Positions 35,510-43,559 of a stretch of 50,502 bases of DNA are shown here, one piece after another. Source of the stretch: Bdellovibrionaceae bacterium UBA6502 (GTDB lineage Bacteria; Bdellovibrionota; Bdellovibrionia; Bdellovibrionales; UBA840); NCBI GenBank assembly GCA_002436415.1, contig DJMA01000002.1, positions 1 to 50,502 on the forward strand, written 5' to 3'. Position 1 is the first letter of the stretch, and each line of letters opens with the position of its first letter. A program made the position numbers and the translations under genes. The notes beneath the pieces are model-generated. The model searched no databases. It worked only from the letters and a program-made list of their open reading frames with translations, and had not been told where the DNA came from.

Positions 35510-36436
35510 TTGAACCTACTTTTATTCTCCCTTTTAGCCTCTTTTTGGGGTGGCAGTTTCGTCGCCATCAAAGCTAGCTTAGAAAGTTTTCCTCCACTTT
35601 TTAGCGCCTCCCTGAGAGTACTAACCGCCCTTACGGCAATCGCCATAATTTATAAATTAATGAAAATCGATACGAAAATTCCCAAGAAGGATAAAGTATT
35701 ATGTTACGTACTTGGTTTTTTCAGTATTTCACTCCCCTTCTCTCTTTTGTTTTGGGGCGAGCAATTTGTAGAGGCTGGAATTGCGGGAGTAATTAATGGC
35801 ACAACACCGATTTGGACCTTTTTGAGTGCCTATTTTGTTTTTCAAACGGAAAAGAACTCTGTTAAGACGACTCTCGCTGGTATCTTCACCTCTTTCCTTG
35901 GTATTTATTTGATATTCTCTCCAAAAATTGAGTTTGGAACTAGCTCCCAAGAAATCTACGGCATCATCGCCATCTTTGGAATGGCTATTAGCTATGGAAT
36001 TGGTGGTAACCTAGCGAAGAAAATTATGTCTAATCCAGCGGTAACCCCAAAAAAGGCTATCTATCACCAGCATGTATCCGCGGCAGTGGTTTTATTAACT
36101 GCTTCCCTAAGCTTTGAGTGGCAGCAGATTTTTGCCGTAAAAGAAATTCCTTTAAAAGCTAGTCTATCATTGGTTTACTTAGGGGTTTGTTCAACGGCAA
36201 TTGCCTATATTATTTTATTTCACTTAGTGAATAAATGGGGAACCATCAAAGCCATGAGTGTGACCTATTTAATCCCTGTAATGGCGCTAATTTTTGATTA
36301 TTTACTCTATGGAAACGTATTACTGCCGATTCAATTTGCCGGTGTGGTAGTAGTGAGCTTGGGTTTATTGATCTTGCAACGACCTACAAACCTTTTGAAA
36401 AGCCTTAAAATAGGTCACCAAAAGAAAAGAATCTAA
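35510..36436 (+). CDS. EamA/DMT-family membrane transporter
   Basis: About ten hydrophobic segments in 308 residues, in two repeated halves. Each half shows the EamA pattern (FWGGSFVAIKAS and LVYLGVCSTAIAYIILF; GVINGTTPIWTFLSAYF and SVTYLIPVMALIFDYLLYGN). These proteins export or exchange metabolites such as amino acids; substrate unknown. The TTG start at 35510 is fixed by GGAGGAAGC right before it. Confidence 0.88.
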   Translation: MNLLLFSLLASFWGGSFVAIKASLESFPPLFSASLRVLTALTAIAIIYKLMKIDTKIPKKDKVLCYVLGFFSISLPFSLLFWGEQFVEAGIAGVINGTTPIWTFLSAYFVFQTEKNSVKTTLAGIFTSFLGIYLIFSPKIEFGTSSQEIYGIIAIFGMAISYGIGGNLAKKIMSNPAVTPKKAIYHQHVSAAVVLLTASLSFEWQQIFAVKEIPLKASLSLVYLGVCSTAIAYIILFHLVNKWGTIKAMSVTYLIPVMALIFDYLLYGNVLLPIQFAGVVVVSLGLLILQRPTNLLKSLKIGHQKKRI

Positions 36437-36458
36437 AACTAGTCACAAAAAAAATTGA

Positions 36459-36485
36459 CCAGCCCGGAAGGCTGGCTTATAAATA
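36459..36485 (+). terminator. Possible terminator after the DMT transporter gene
   Basis: CCAGCC (36459-36464) and GGCTGG (36470-36475) form a 6-base stem with a 5-base loop, followed by CTTATAAATATTTTT, a discontinuous T stretch. Weak but well placed before the tRNA gene. Confidence 0.5.
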
Positions 36486-36504
36486 TTTTTCAATCCTTTA
36501 GGAT

Positions 36505-36580
36505 GGGGCCTTAGCTCAGTTGGTAGAGCGCTACGCTGGCAGCGTAGAGGTCATCGGTTCGACCCCGTTAGGCTCCACCA
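36505..36580 (+). tRNA. tRNA-Ala (anticodon GGC)
   Basis: The 76 bases fold as a standard tRNA: acceptor GGGGCCT pairs with AGGCTCC, the D-arm is TTAGCTCAGTTGGTAGAGC, the anticodon stem CTACG/CGTAG holds CTGGCAG with anticodon GGC (Ala), the T-arm has GGTTCGACCCC, and the 3' end is encoded CCA. It marks the boundary between compact core genes to the left and accessory genes to the right, a common insertion site for islands; no second copy of its 3' end was seen in the window. Confidence 0.98.
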
Positions 36581-36690
36581 TTTTACTTTAGCAGTCAGAT
36601 CTTGATTTCAAAAAATCCCAGCAAGTTATTAAAATTAAAAAACAAATAGTTTCCAGCACTTAGCATTCAGCTTATCCTCTAATATTTCCC

Positions 36691-36911
36691 GAGTTTTCGC
36701 GAAATTTCTTGAAAATGCTACTTTTGGCTACCTCGTTGGCTTCCCCCGTAGCACCCCACTTTTTAGCTTCGTATCGTAGCACTTCTCCTTAGTCATCCCG
36801 TTGATTTTTCTAATTAAAAACCTGAGCGCAGCAATGGCAGAAATTGCTATTTCAAAACCAGCGGTGCGCTCGCATAGAAGGGTGAATTTTATCATCCAAG
36901 GAGTTGCAACG
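36691..36911 (+). promoter_or_regulatory. Conserved leader, copy 1, upstream of tandem-HTH gene
   Basis: This stretch aligns with 48959-49181. Exact shared blocks: CGAAATTTCTT (36700-36710), GCTACTTTTGGCTACCTCG (36717-36735), AGCACCCCACTTTTT (36750-36764) and TGGCAGAAATTGCTATTTCA (36835-36854). GCTAC occurs twice 10 bases apart (36717, 36727), and its reverse complement GTAGC twice (36748, 36776). A small hairpin GAAAT tgct ATTTC (36840-36853) is kept. A palindrome TTTCGCGAAA (36695-36704) lies at the left. The start codon is 195 bases from the first GCTAC. It may hold operators, an untranslated leader or a transfer site. Confidence 0.65.
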
Positions 36912-37526
36912 ATGAAAAAGGAAATCACAAAAGAAGCTCTGGCCCTTAAAAAGTTACGCGAAATAAAAGGGCTGGATCGCAAACAAGCTGGCGTCTTGTT
37001 AGGCGTTAGCTTCAAGACAATCGAAAAATTTGAAAATGGCCGCACCATCCTCACTCGGCCAAAAATCACACAAATTCTTTCTGGGTATGATTTCTCTTGG
37101 AAAGATCTTGAGGCGTGCATTGATGGGAAAAGTGAACAAATCGAATCTCGATTTGTCGCAAAAAAGCCAAAGGTCATTGCCAACAATCATTTGCGGCGAA
37201 GTTACAAAAAAATTATTACCAAAGAAGTAAAAACGCTGACAGTCCTGCGACAACTCAAAGGCCTTAATAAATACCAGGCCAGTCGTGAATGTGGTTATCC
37301 CAAATGCACCATTGGGCACATTGAAAATGGACGAATTGAGATGTCACCAAAGCGGATTCGTCACATAGTAGAATCCTACGGATTCAACATGAGTGACTAT
37401 GAGTATCACCTCAAGTCAGAGCGATTTGTCACAGAAATTCAAGAAGAGTGCATGACCATCATTAAAGAACTTTCGGAAGAAAAGCTAAAGGCCGTTCACC
37501 CACTACTATCAACTTTTAAATCATAA
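36912..37526 (+). CDS. Tandem helix-turn-helix (XRE-like) regulator, copy 1
   Basis: From ATG 36912 (AAGGAG before it) the protein has 204 residues and two XRE-like HTH units that resemble each other: residues about 9-70 (LKKLREIKGLDRKQAGVLLG, TIEKFENGR) and about 109-170 (LRQLKGLNKYQASRECGY, TIGHIENGR). A 35-residue tail ends with LKAVHPLLSTFK. Two DNA-binding units on one chain suit paired sites such as the GCTAC repeats of its own leader, so self-regulation is likely (inference). A close homologue lies at 49182-49793. A 119-residue gene follows 24 bases later. An in-frame earlier start (36801) would run through the conserved leader and is unlikely. Confidence 0.8.
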   Translation: MKKEITKEALALKKLREIKGLDRKQAGVLLGVSFKTIEKFENGRTILTRPKITQILSGYDFSWKDLEACIDGKSEQIESRFVAKKPKVIANNHLRRSYKKIITKEVKTLTVLRQLKGLNKYQASRECGYPKCTIGHIENGRIEMSPKRIRHIVESYGFNMSDYEYHLKSERFVTEIQEECMTIIKELSEEKLKAVHPLLSTFKS

Positions 37527-37550
37527 CTAAAACTGCAAGGAGCAACAAAA

Positions 37551-37910
37551 ATGAAAAACACAGAAACAACAACACCAAAAAATTACAACTTCACTTCAAT
37601 CAGAATTAAAAACAAAACCAAAGAGGACGTGACAAAATTCTTAGACAAAGTAAATAAATCTGAGGACTGTGGGAAAGTCACTTTTGACACCTTAATCGGA
37701 TACTTTCTAGAAAAAACATCGAAAGACGATATCGAGAACCTACAATTGAAAACGATCACTTGGTCACACGAAGAAACTCGTCTGCGCAAAATCTGGGAAA
37801 AGAAAAAAGGCAAAGTTTCAGACAATAAATGGAAGGAGATGCTTTATATGGGACAACTCCAGGAGTTTATTGGTATGAACTCAAGAATAAAAATCAGCAC
37901 TATTGAGTAA
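37551..37910 (+). CDS. Small ribbon-helix-helix-like protein, copy 1
   Basis: The 119-residue protein starts with a flexible Thr/Asn-rich stretch, then a strand-helix-helix pattern (TSIRIKNKTKEDVTKFLDKV, VTFDTLIGYFLEK) that looks like a ribbon-helix-helix, then a basic helical part (RLRKIWEKKKGKVSDNKWKE). It is paired with the tandem-HTH gene in both copies of the module; the homologue at 49814 is similar along its full length. Possible roles are a co-repressor, partition or transfer accessory protein, or part of a toxin-antitoxin-like pair. No family name is recognised. Ribosome site AAGGAG before ATG. Confidence 0.7.
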   Translation: MKNTETTTPKNYNFTSIRIKNKTKEDVTKFLDKVNKSEDCGKVTFDTLIGYFLEKTSKDDIENLQLKTITWSHEETRLRKIWEKKKGKVSDNKWKEMLYMGQLQEFIGMNSRIKISTIE

Positions 37911-37935
37911 AAAAAGACAAGATAATCAAAATCAA

Positions 37936-37964
37936 GAAAAGGGAGTGTTTACTCCCTTTTCTTT
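37936..37964 (+). terminator. Intrinsic terminator of module copy 1
   Basis: GAAAAGGGAGT and ACTCCCTTTTC form a perfect 11-base stem around GTTT, followed by TTT. It ends the tandem-HTH / small-protein transcript 26 bases after the second stop. No equivalent is seen directly after copy 2. Confidence 0.88.
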
Positions 37965-38024
37965 GCGCACGACCCCAAAAAAAACGATTTACTAATCTAT
38001 GATTTTTGCTTAAAATTCGTTGTT

Positions 38025-38390
38025 ATGGAGAGATTTATTCGAACAGTTTCTATCGTTTTGAGCTTTTGTGTTTTTGCACAAAGCGCTCCGACTTTTTCGA
38101 ATTCTGAAATTGATTCACATCTCGGGCAATATTCAAAGTACAACACTAACCACCACGACAATATAGACAGCGAACCTCACTCACATACTCATAAGCACAG
38201 TGAAGATGGAGAGGAGCACGAACACAAGCATGAACACTCTAACTTGGTTCAAAGCGACAAACAATTCGTAGGACGTGACAAAAATGAACTAAAAGAAGTT
38301 GACCTCTCTGAGAGTAAACGCAACTTTTTTGAAAAATCATTAATTTCCAACCCACATCCTCAAGGTGTTTTTCGCCCTCCTATTGTTTAA
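38025..38390 (+). CDS. His-rich secreted protein
   Basis: A signal peptide (IVLSFCVFAQSAPTF, cut probably after QSA) precedes a 100-residue domain with a cluster of about a dozen histidines mixed with Glu and Asp (HSHTHKHSEDGEEHEHKHEH, about residues 53-72). Such tails bind Zn, Ni or Co. It is probably periplasmic and may buffer or hand over metal to the HupE/UreJ-like membrane protein encoded next. No named family is recognised. Confidence 0.7.
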   Translation: MERFIRTVSIVLSFCVFAQSAPTFSNSEIDSHLGQYSKYNTNHHDNIDSEPHSHTHKHSEDGEEHEHKHEHSNLVQSDKQFVGRDKNELKEVDLSESKRNFFEKSLISNPHPQGVFRPPIV

Positions 38391-38436
38391 TTTCTCCAAC
38401 CAAAGCGATTTAAATTATTTTTTACTAGGAGGAAAT

Positions 38437-39213
38437 ATGCATAAGCTTATTTTGGCTTTGTTTCCTTTGCTAATTTCCACAAATGCGTTCGCTCATGGGA
38501 TTAGTGAAGAAGCAAAGAGAGCAATGATTGAAGGGGGATATTTTAGATATATTCTCCTTGGCGCGGAACATATGATAACGGGGTATGATCACTTATTATT
38601 TTTATTTGGGGTGATTTTCTTTTTAACCACATTTAAAGATATCGTAAAGTTCATAAGTGTCTTTACTCTGGGGCATAGTATCACATTAATTTTTGCCACA
38701 TTTATGGGTATCACAGCAAATTACTGGCTGATTGATGCCGTGATAGCATTAAGTGTTTACTACAAAGGTTTTGATAATAACAAAGGGTTTCAAGAGTATT
38801 TTGGCCTAAAGAAATCACCAAACTTAATGTGGATGGTGTTCATTTTTGGATTGATCCATGGCTTTGGCCTCTCAACTCGACTTCAACAACTCCCTTTAGG
38901 TGAAAAAGGCATGGAAATGTTGATGAGAATTGTCTCATTCAATGTTGGTGTAGAGTTTGGTCAAATAGCTGGACTTGTTGTCATGTTGTTTATCATTCGT
39001 GAACTTAGGAAATTTCATTTGTTTGAAAGACTGTCTAGAGTTCTAAATGATGGACTTATGTTGGCCGGATTCATGCTGCTGTTAATGCAACTACATGGCT
39101 ACCTTCACACATCAAATCCTGATGAATTTGGGTTTAGTAATGACAACCACATTCATCACCATATGGAAATGGAAAAACCCCAACAACAAAATTACGAACA
39201 CGACAATCTATAA
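38437..39213 (+). CDS. HupE/UreJ-family membrane protein
   Basis: From ATG 38437 (AGGAGG before it) the protein has 258 residues: a signal-like segment ending NAFAHG, then about six membrane segments. Family motifs include GAEHMITGYDHLLFLFGVI, FTLGHSITLI and FGLIHGFGLS with conserved His/Asp/Glu, thought to take up Ni or Co in the HupE/UreJ group. The C-terminal tail is His-rich (NHIHHHME). It sits between a His-rich protein and a DUF6488-like gene, making a metal cassette. Confidence 0.87.
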   Translation: MHKLILALFPLLISTNAFAHGISEEAKRAMIEGGYFRYILLGAEHMITGYDHLLFLFGVIFFLTTFKDIVKFISVFTLGHSITLIFATFMGITANYWLIDAVIALSVYYKGFDNNKGFQEYFGLKKSPNLMWMVFIFGLIHGFGLSTRLQQLPLGEKGMEMLMRIVSFNVGVEFGQIAGLVVMLFIIRELRKFHLFERLSRVLNDGLMLAGFMLLLMQLHGYLHTSNPDEFGFSNDNHIHHHMEMEKPQQQNYEHDNL

Positions 39214-39223
39214 GGAGAACACA

Positions 39224-39577
39224 ATGAAAACACTATTTTTAATTACATCTTTACTGTTTGCTTCAGCTTGTTTTGCAGGCCCAGGCCACGGTCATTCACA
39301 TGGTCCAGTTGATACCTGTAAAAAACTAGCAACTAATGACTTAAAAACAAGTTCCAAAAACATTGGGATGTGTCATGTTTCAAGGCTTATTAAAGCTGGC
39401 AAAATTGACCCTTCTTGGAGTGGTGCTAGCCACGTTAGCAGCGAAACAAAAACATTTAAAGGAAACAAAGAGTGGGTTGTCACCTTTAATAATGAGAAAG
39501 GTGTTAAAGGGAAAAATCTTTATGTCTTCTTGAAATTAAATGGCGGCTTTGTCGCTGCCAACTTTACAGGCAAGTAA
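39224..39577 (+). CDS. DUF6488-like periplasmic protein
   Basis: Starting at ATG 39224 (AAGGAG upstream), the 117-residue protein has a signal peptide (LITSLLFASACFAG), a metal-binding-like GPGHGHSHGPV motif right after it, and a C-terminal WVVTFNNEKG...LYVFLKLNGGFVAANFTGK. This matches my memory of DUF6488 proteins that sit next to HupE-like genes; the family assignment is from recall. Two cysteines (DTCKK, MCHV) may be metal ligands or a disulfide. It lies in the same operon, 10 bases after the HupE-like gene. Confidence 0.7.
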   Translation: MKTLFLITSLLFASACFAGPGHGHSHGPVDTCKKLATNDLKTSSKNIGMCHVSRLIKAGKIDPSWSGASHVSSETKTFKGNKEWVVTFNNEKGVKGKNLYVFLKLNGGFVAANFTGK

Positions 39578-39578
39578 A

Positions 39579-39917
39579 ATGTGGCTGTTTATAGGTAAAA
39601 CTATTTTAGCAGCAGTTTTAATTAGTTTTGTGTCCTGGCTCTCGGGAAAGAAAACTGGTTTGGCGGGGTTTTTAACGGCCCTGCCTCTTACCACACTCTT
39701 GGCATTGGCATTTTCTCACTTTGAGTGGGGTGACTCTAAGCAGTCCGTTGAGTATGCAAAAAGTGTTTTTGTGGCAGTTCCCGTCTCATTACTTTTTTTC
39801 GTACCATTTTTGGCGGCTCAAAAAATGAATCTGAACTTCTGGACCTGCTATTCATTTGGCATTGTTCTTTTGGGGATTGGATACTTTGTTCATAGTCACC
39901 TTATGAAAATGTTCTGA
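39579..39917 (+). CDS. DUF3147-like small membrane protein
   Basis: The 112-residue protein starts one base after the previous stop and has about four hydrophobic segments. The N-terminal half (TILAAVLISFVSWLSGKKTG followed by LAGFLTALPLTTLLAL) is the pattern of DUF3147 proteins. Function unknown. It closes the four-gene metal cassette. Confidence 0.7.
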   Translation: MWLFIGKTILAAVLISFVSWLSGKKTGLAGFLTALPLTTLLALAFSHFEWGDSKQSVEYAKSVFVAVPVSLLFFVPFLAAQKMNLNFWTCYSFGIVLLGIGYFVHSHLMKMF

Positions 39918-39940
39918 TTGACTTTTTAAAGTGAGGAAGC

Positions 39941-40247
39941 CTAACTGGCTTCCTCACTTTCTAGATTCTCTTCGATAAAGTTTTCTACATCATGAACCCA
40001 GTAATGAGTAGATCCATTATCAAAAGTGATTAACTGCTCGTTCTCAACAAGGCCATCAATATATTCAGACTTGGCGATATCCCAAGAGATAGGATCTTGA
40101 TCTTTCATAACTTCAACTGTGGAAAGTTCTAAGAAGCCAACCTTGACAGTTTCGCCGTAACAATCTTCAATCATTTGCTCAAAACTGTCAGAAATATCTG
40201 CCGAATCGAGATTTTCTTCAAGCAGTTCTTTGACAACCCAGTCGGTG
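39941..40247 (-). pseudogene. C-terminal part of a gene split by the RIT element
   Basis: Read on the minus strand, this frame opens at the element edge without any in-frame start before residue M at 40174 and encodes TDWVVKELLEENLDSADISD onward, including FDNGSTHYWVHDVENF. It continues the N-terminal part at 46235-46395: joined, they give 468 bases, 156 codons including the stop, with GCEFG followed by TDW across the seam. The ATG at 40174 may still allow a shortened product, but its N-terminal zinc ribbon is lost. The full protein is of an uncharacterised type often met on plasmids and integrated elements (from recall). Confidence 0.82.
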
Positions 40248-40276
40248 CCGTATTATCCTGAATCTAATATTATGCT
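40248..40276 (+). repeat. Left terminal inverted repeat of the RIT element
   Basis: The end reads CCGTATTATCC, seven variable bases, then AATATTATGCT. The right end carries the exact reverse complement of both 11-base blocks with the same spacing; 24 of 29 positions agree. Confidence 0.85.
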
Positions 40277-40361
40277 TAAAAATCTATAAATTCCAAATAC
40301 CTCCCTCTTGTTGTAATTAAACTTCAAAGTTTAATTCAACATAACCAGGAGGAACATTATT

Positions 40362-41621
40362 ATGATTGAATCAATTTACTCTTCACGGAGTTTGATAAAA
40401 GAAATACAGCAAAGCCCGTATTGTGAATTTGTCGAGAAATTTGTGTTTGAGCACTACAGTGAGGGCTATTCATTTCCAACCATAAAGACAAAGCTCATAA
40501 TCATTATCAAGCTCATACGTTGGTTGGCCTACAAATCTATAACACCAAATAAAATAAAAAGGCGATATATTGACGAATTCAAAGATGATTTTACCTCGGA
40601 AGTCGCCAGAGTAAAGACGGGAACCTGGTTATCACTCACAAGGTTCCTTTACTTGGTAGAGAACAAGCACAATGTCAGTTTGACAGATAAAAAGATAAAA
40701 CGCTTTTATGGTGATAAAAAAATATTAGCAGAGGCTCAAATATTTGAAACTTATATGAGGCATGACAAAGGGCTAACTGAAACATCCATAGTTAGGTTTA
40801 AAACGACTGTCCAGCAGTTTTTAGTGTTCACCTTTTCTAAAGAAAACTTTAATACACATAAAATAGAGGCATCAGATATTCTAAGCTTCCTTCAAGAACG
40901 AGGTAAACACTTCTGTGATCGCACCCTTCGTACTGATGGGAGTGCTCTTAGGTGCTATCTGAAATTTATTTATGGCAAAGAAAAAATCAAATCAGATTTA
41001 TCCCATGCTGTACCTCAGTTCTCAGTATGGAGAAATCAAAATGTCATTCATACAATTTCTGAGGATGAGATGAGTCAGTTATTACATAGTTGTGATTTGG
41101 ACGACCCAATTGGTGTTCGTGATTATGCAATACTTTTATGTTTAATGAGATATGGTCTCAGGCCAATTGAGCTTGTTAACCTAAAGCTCGATGATATCTA
41201 CTGGGACAAAAAACAAATTCTTGTTTCGGGGAAGGGAAAAACAACTTCTCTACCCTTAGAGGATGATGTTGGAGCCGCATTAAATAGGTATCTTAAGGTT
41301 GCTAGGCCTAATTCTGTTGATCAAGAAGTTTTTATTCGGGGGAAAGCACCACATATTCGTTTTACAACTTCTGGCGCAATTTCATCAGTTGTTCGTCATG
41401 CTCTAGACCGCTGTAACCTTAGTCCTTCAATTTCAGGAGCCAGGCTACTCAGATACTCAGTTGCATCTAAGATATTAAACAAGGGCGGGACATTACAAGA
41501 AGTCTCTCAACTATTGAGGCACACGTCAATTAACACGTCAGTCCTCTATACGCGCCTTGATATGAATAGGCTAAAACAAGTTCCTTTAGAGTGGCCAACA
41601 AATTGGGAGAGATATTCATGA
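40362..41621 (+). CDS. Tyrosine recombinase RitA of the RIT element
   Basis: The 419-residue protein has an N-terminal SAM-like core-binding region and a C-terminal catalytic domain: Arg in MRYGLRPIEL, Lys in SGKGKTTSLPL, second Arg in ARLLRYSVAS, His in LLRHTSINTS and Tyr in VLYTRLD. The first His of the usual HxxR box is replaced by Arg (RLLR). AGGAGG lies before ATG. Its stop overlaps the ATG of ritB as ATGA. As the first of three recombinases it probably acts as a hetero-complex with the other two. Confidence 0.87.
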   Translation: MIESIYSSRSLIKEIQQSPYCEFVEKFVFEHYSEGYSFPTIKTKLIIIIKLIRWLAYKSITPNKIKRRYIDEFKDDFTSEVARVKTGTWLSLTRFLYLVENKHNVSLTDKKIKRFYGDKKILAEAQIFETYMRHDKGLTETSIVRFKTTVQQFLVFTFSKENFNTHKIEASDILSFLQERGKHFCDRTLRTDGSALRCYLKFIYGKEKIKSDLSHAVPQFSVWRNQNVIHTISEDEMSQLLHSCDLDDPIGVRDYAILLCLMRYGLRPIELVNLKLDDIYWDKKQILVSGKGKTTSLPLEDDVGAALNRYLKVARPNSVDQEVFIRGKAPHIRFTTSGAISSVVRHALDRCNLSPSISGARLLRYSVASKILNKGGTLQEVSQLLRHTSINTSVLYTRLDMNRLKQVPLEWPTNWERYS

Positions 41622-42548
41622 AAAGTATTAAAAAAGGAATTGAAGAATATATTCAGCTAAAAAGAGCTTACGGGTTGAGGTTTCATGCAGGGGCTTCGAC
41701 ACTGACTAATTTTGCAAAGTTTTGCACAATAAACAAATATAAGAAAGTGACTGTCGCTATTATGTTTGAGTGGATTCAAACCTACCCAAATGCTTCCAGG
41801 GAAAATATTGCAAGAAAATTAATGACTCTAAGAGGTTTTGCGGCCTATTGGACAGCTTTCGACTCCACAACAGAGCTTCCACCCAAAAGAGATGACTCGT
41901 TTCCAATCGAACCGAGGAAATCCTCATATCTTCACGCCCAAAGAAATAACAAATATATTGAAAGCTTGTAAAGGGTTGGGAGCAGAACCAGGACAAAGCA
42001 ATCCAATAAGGCCCAATACATTTTATACAATGTTCGGTCTCATTAGCACAACAGGTCTTCGCAGAAATGAAGCTATAAATCTCAAAAGAAAAGATGTTGA
42101 TTTTAAAAATGGTACAATCCTGATTGAAATGACAAAATTTAGAAAGTCTAGACTGATTCCACTTCACTCTGATGCCTTAAGGAAAATGAAAACTTACGCT
42201 TCTCTAAGAGATCGAGCAATTAGGAACCCAAAGTGTGATAACTTTTTTATAATGAATAGAGGTCAGGCCGTTGATGGCGACTCAATCTACTACGCTTTTG
42301 TCAGAGCTTGCAAAGTGGCCAAACTTAGGCCAGATATCGTTGGGGCTGGTTATCCACGAATTCATGATCTGCGCCATACATTTGTTGTAAGAGTAATTTT
42401 GGGTTGGTTGATTGCAAATAAAAATGTTCACACGCTCATACCCGTATTATCAACTTATATTGGCCATGCTGAACCCTCTGATACCTATTGGTATCTAACT
42501 GGTGTCCCTGAATTGATGAAGTTTGGCCTTCATGAGGAGCAGCGATGA
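41618..42548 (+). pseudogene. Tyrosine recombinase RitB with a frameshift
   Basis: The N-terminal frame starts at ATG 41618 (KSIKKGIEEYIQLKRAYGLR) and runs to FDSTTELPPKRDDSFPIEP; the homologous sequence then continues in the next frame as RGNPHIFTPKEITNILKA. The switch lies about 41905-41930 and needs one base skipped. The catalytic part keeps Arg (STTGLRRNEAI), HDLRHTF, YIGHAE and Tyr (DTYWYL). Its end overlaps ritC by ATGA. Either the gene is inactivated, the shift is programmed, or the read has an error. No obvious slippery run was seen at the switch. Confidence 0.8.
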
Positions 42549-43537
42549 AAAAGTCAATTTTACTAAAAGAAGTTCAATTGTTTTTAACAAGCTATTGTCA
42601 ACAAGATCGCCATTTAAGTCGGCTCACAGTTCTTTCTTACAGAGACACTCTGAAGCTATTTTTAAACTATTTGCATAAGCAAAAAAAGATCTCTTTGGAT
42701 AAAGCTGATCTTTCTTTTTTAACATACGGTCAAGTTTCCGAGTTTTTAATTTATTTGGAGCAAAAACGTAATGCATCCACTTCAACAAGAAATCAGAGAC
42801 TGTGTGCTTTAAATTCATTTTTAAGATATGTTCTTTTTAGGCATCCAGATTATGCTGAATCACTTTCAAGAGCAATGAGTGTCCCCAGAAAGAAAAAAGT
42901 CAAAAAACCAAGGCCTTATCTTGAGCCAGATGAAATTAGATCATTATTAAACTCAGTAAATAGGAAAAGCTGGGCTGGGAATCGTGACTATCTCATAATT
43001 GATTTTTGTATTCGTACAGGCGTGAGGGTTTCGGAACTGACTGGAATTAAAATAGAGGATGTTCATTTTGGAAAATCGTCTTTTATTTCTATAAATGGAA
43101 AAGGGAGGAAAGAACGGTCTATACCCATTGATAAGGATATAATTTTAAATTTAAAGAAGTGGATTGATGGAAATCAAATGAGTTCTAAGAGGTATTTGTT
43201 CCCCTCTGTTAGAGGAGGGCGCTTAAGTACTGATTCAGTTCAACATCTTCTCAGAAAATATACAGCTATCTCTGCTAAGGAATCTCCTGCAATGAAAGAC
43301 AAACGAGTTACGCCACATACTCTTCGTCATACGACCGCTATGACTCTTTTGAACCGTGGTGTTGATATTCAGATTATTGCATTATGGCTTGGCCATGAGC
43401 AAATCGATACAACTCAAATCTATCTTTCAGACAGCATGGCATTAAAAAAACAAGCGTTAGAGAAGACCCAGTTTAGTATCAGTTTGCCCATCAAAAAAAA
43501 TAATAAAACAAATTTAGATTTTCTTGATGAGATATGA
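42545..43537 (+). CDS. Tyrosine recombinase RitC (XerC/D-like)
   Basis: At 330 residues this is the most canonical of the three. It has a core-binding domain (SRLTVLSYRDTLKLFLNYL) and all catalytic residues: Arg in IRTGVRVSEL, Lys in NGKGRKERSIP, HTLRHTTA, WLGHEQ and Tyr in TTQIYLSDS. It starts at the ATGA overlap with ritB, so its translation probably depends on that gene. Confidence 0.92.
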   Translation: MKKSILLKEVQLFLTSYCQQDRHLSRLTVLSYRDTLKLFLNYLHKQKKISLDKADLSFLTYGQVSEFLIYLEQKRNASTSTRNQRLCALNSFLRYVLFRHPDYAESLSRAMSVPRKKKVKKPRPYLEPDEIRSLLNSVNRKSWAGNRDYLIIDFCIRTGVRVSELTGIKIEDVHFGKSSFISINGKGRKERSIPIDKDIILNLKKWIDGNQMSSKRYLFPSVRGGRLSTDSVQHLLRKYTAISAKESPAMKDKRVTPHTLRHTTAMTLLNRGVDIQIIALWLGHEQIDTTQIYLSDSMALKKQALEKTQFSISLPIKKNNKTNLDFLDEI

Positions 43538-43559
43538 ACAAATGAGAGTTATTTAATTT

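Noticed and set aside
36589..36602. TAGCAGTCAGATCT after the tRNA resembles TAGCAGTCTGATCT at 50174-50187, as if flanking an island.
   Set aside because: A 14-base match with one mismatch is expected many times by chance in 50 kb, and the second copy overlaps a stop codon. Too weak to call an attachment site.
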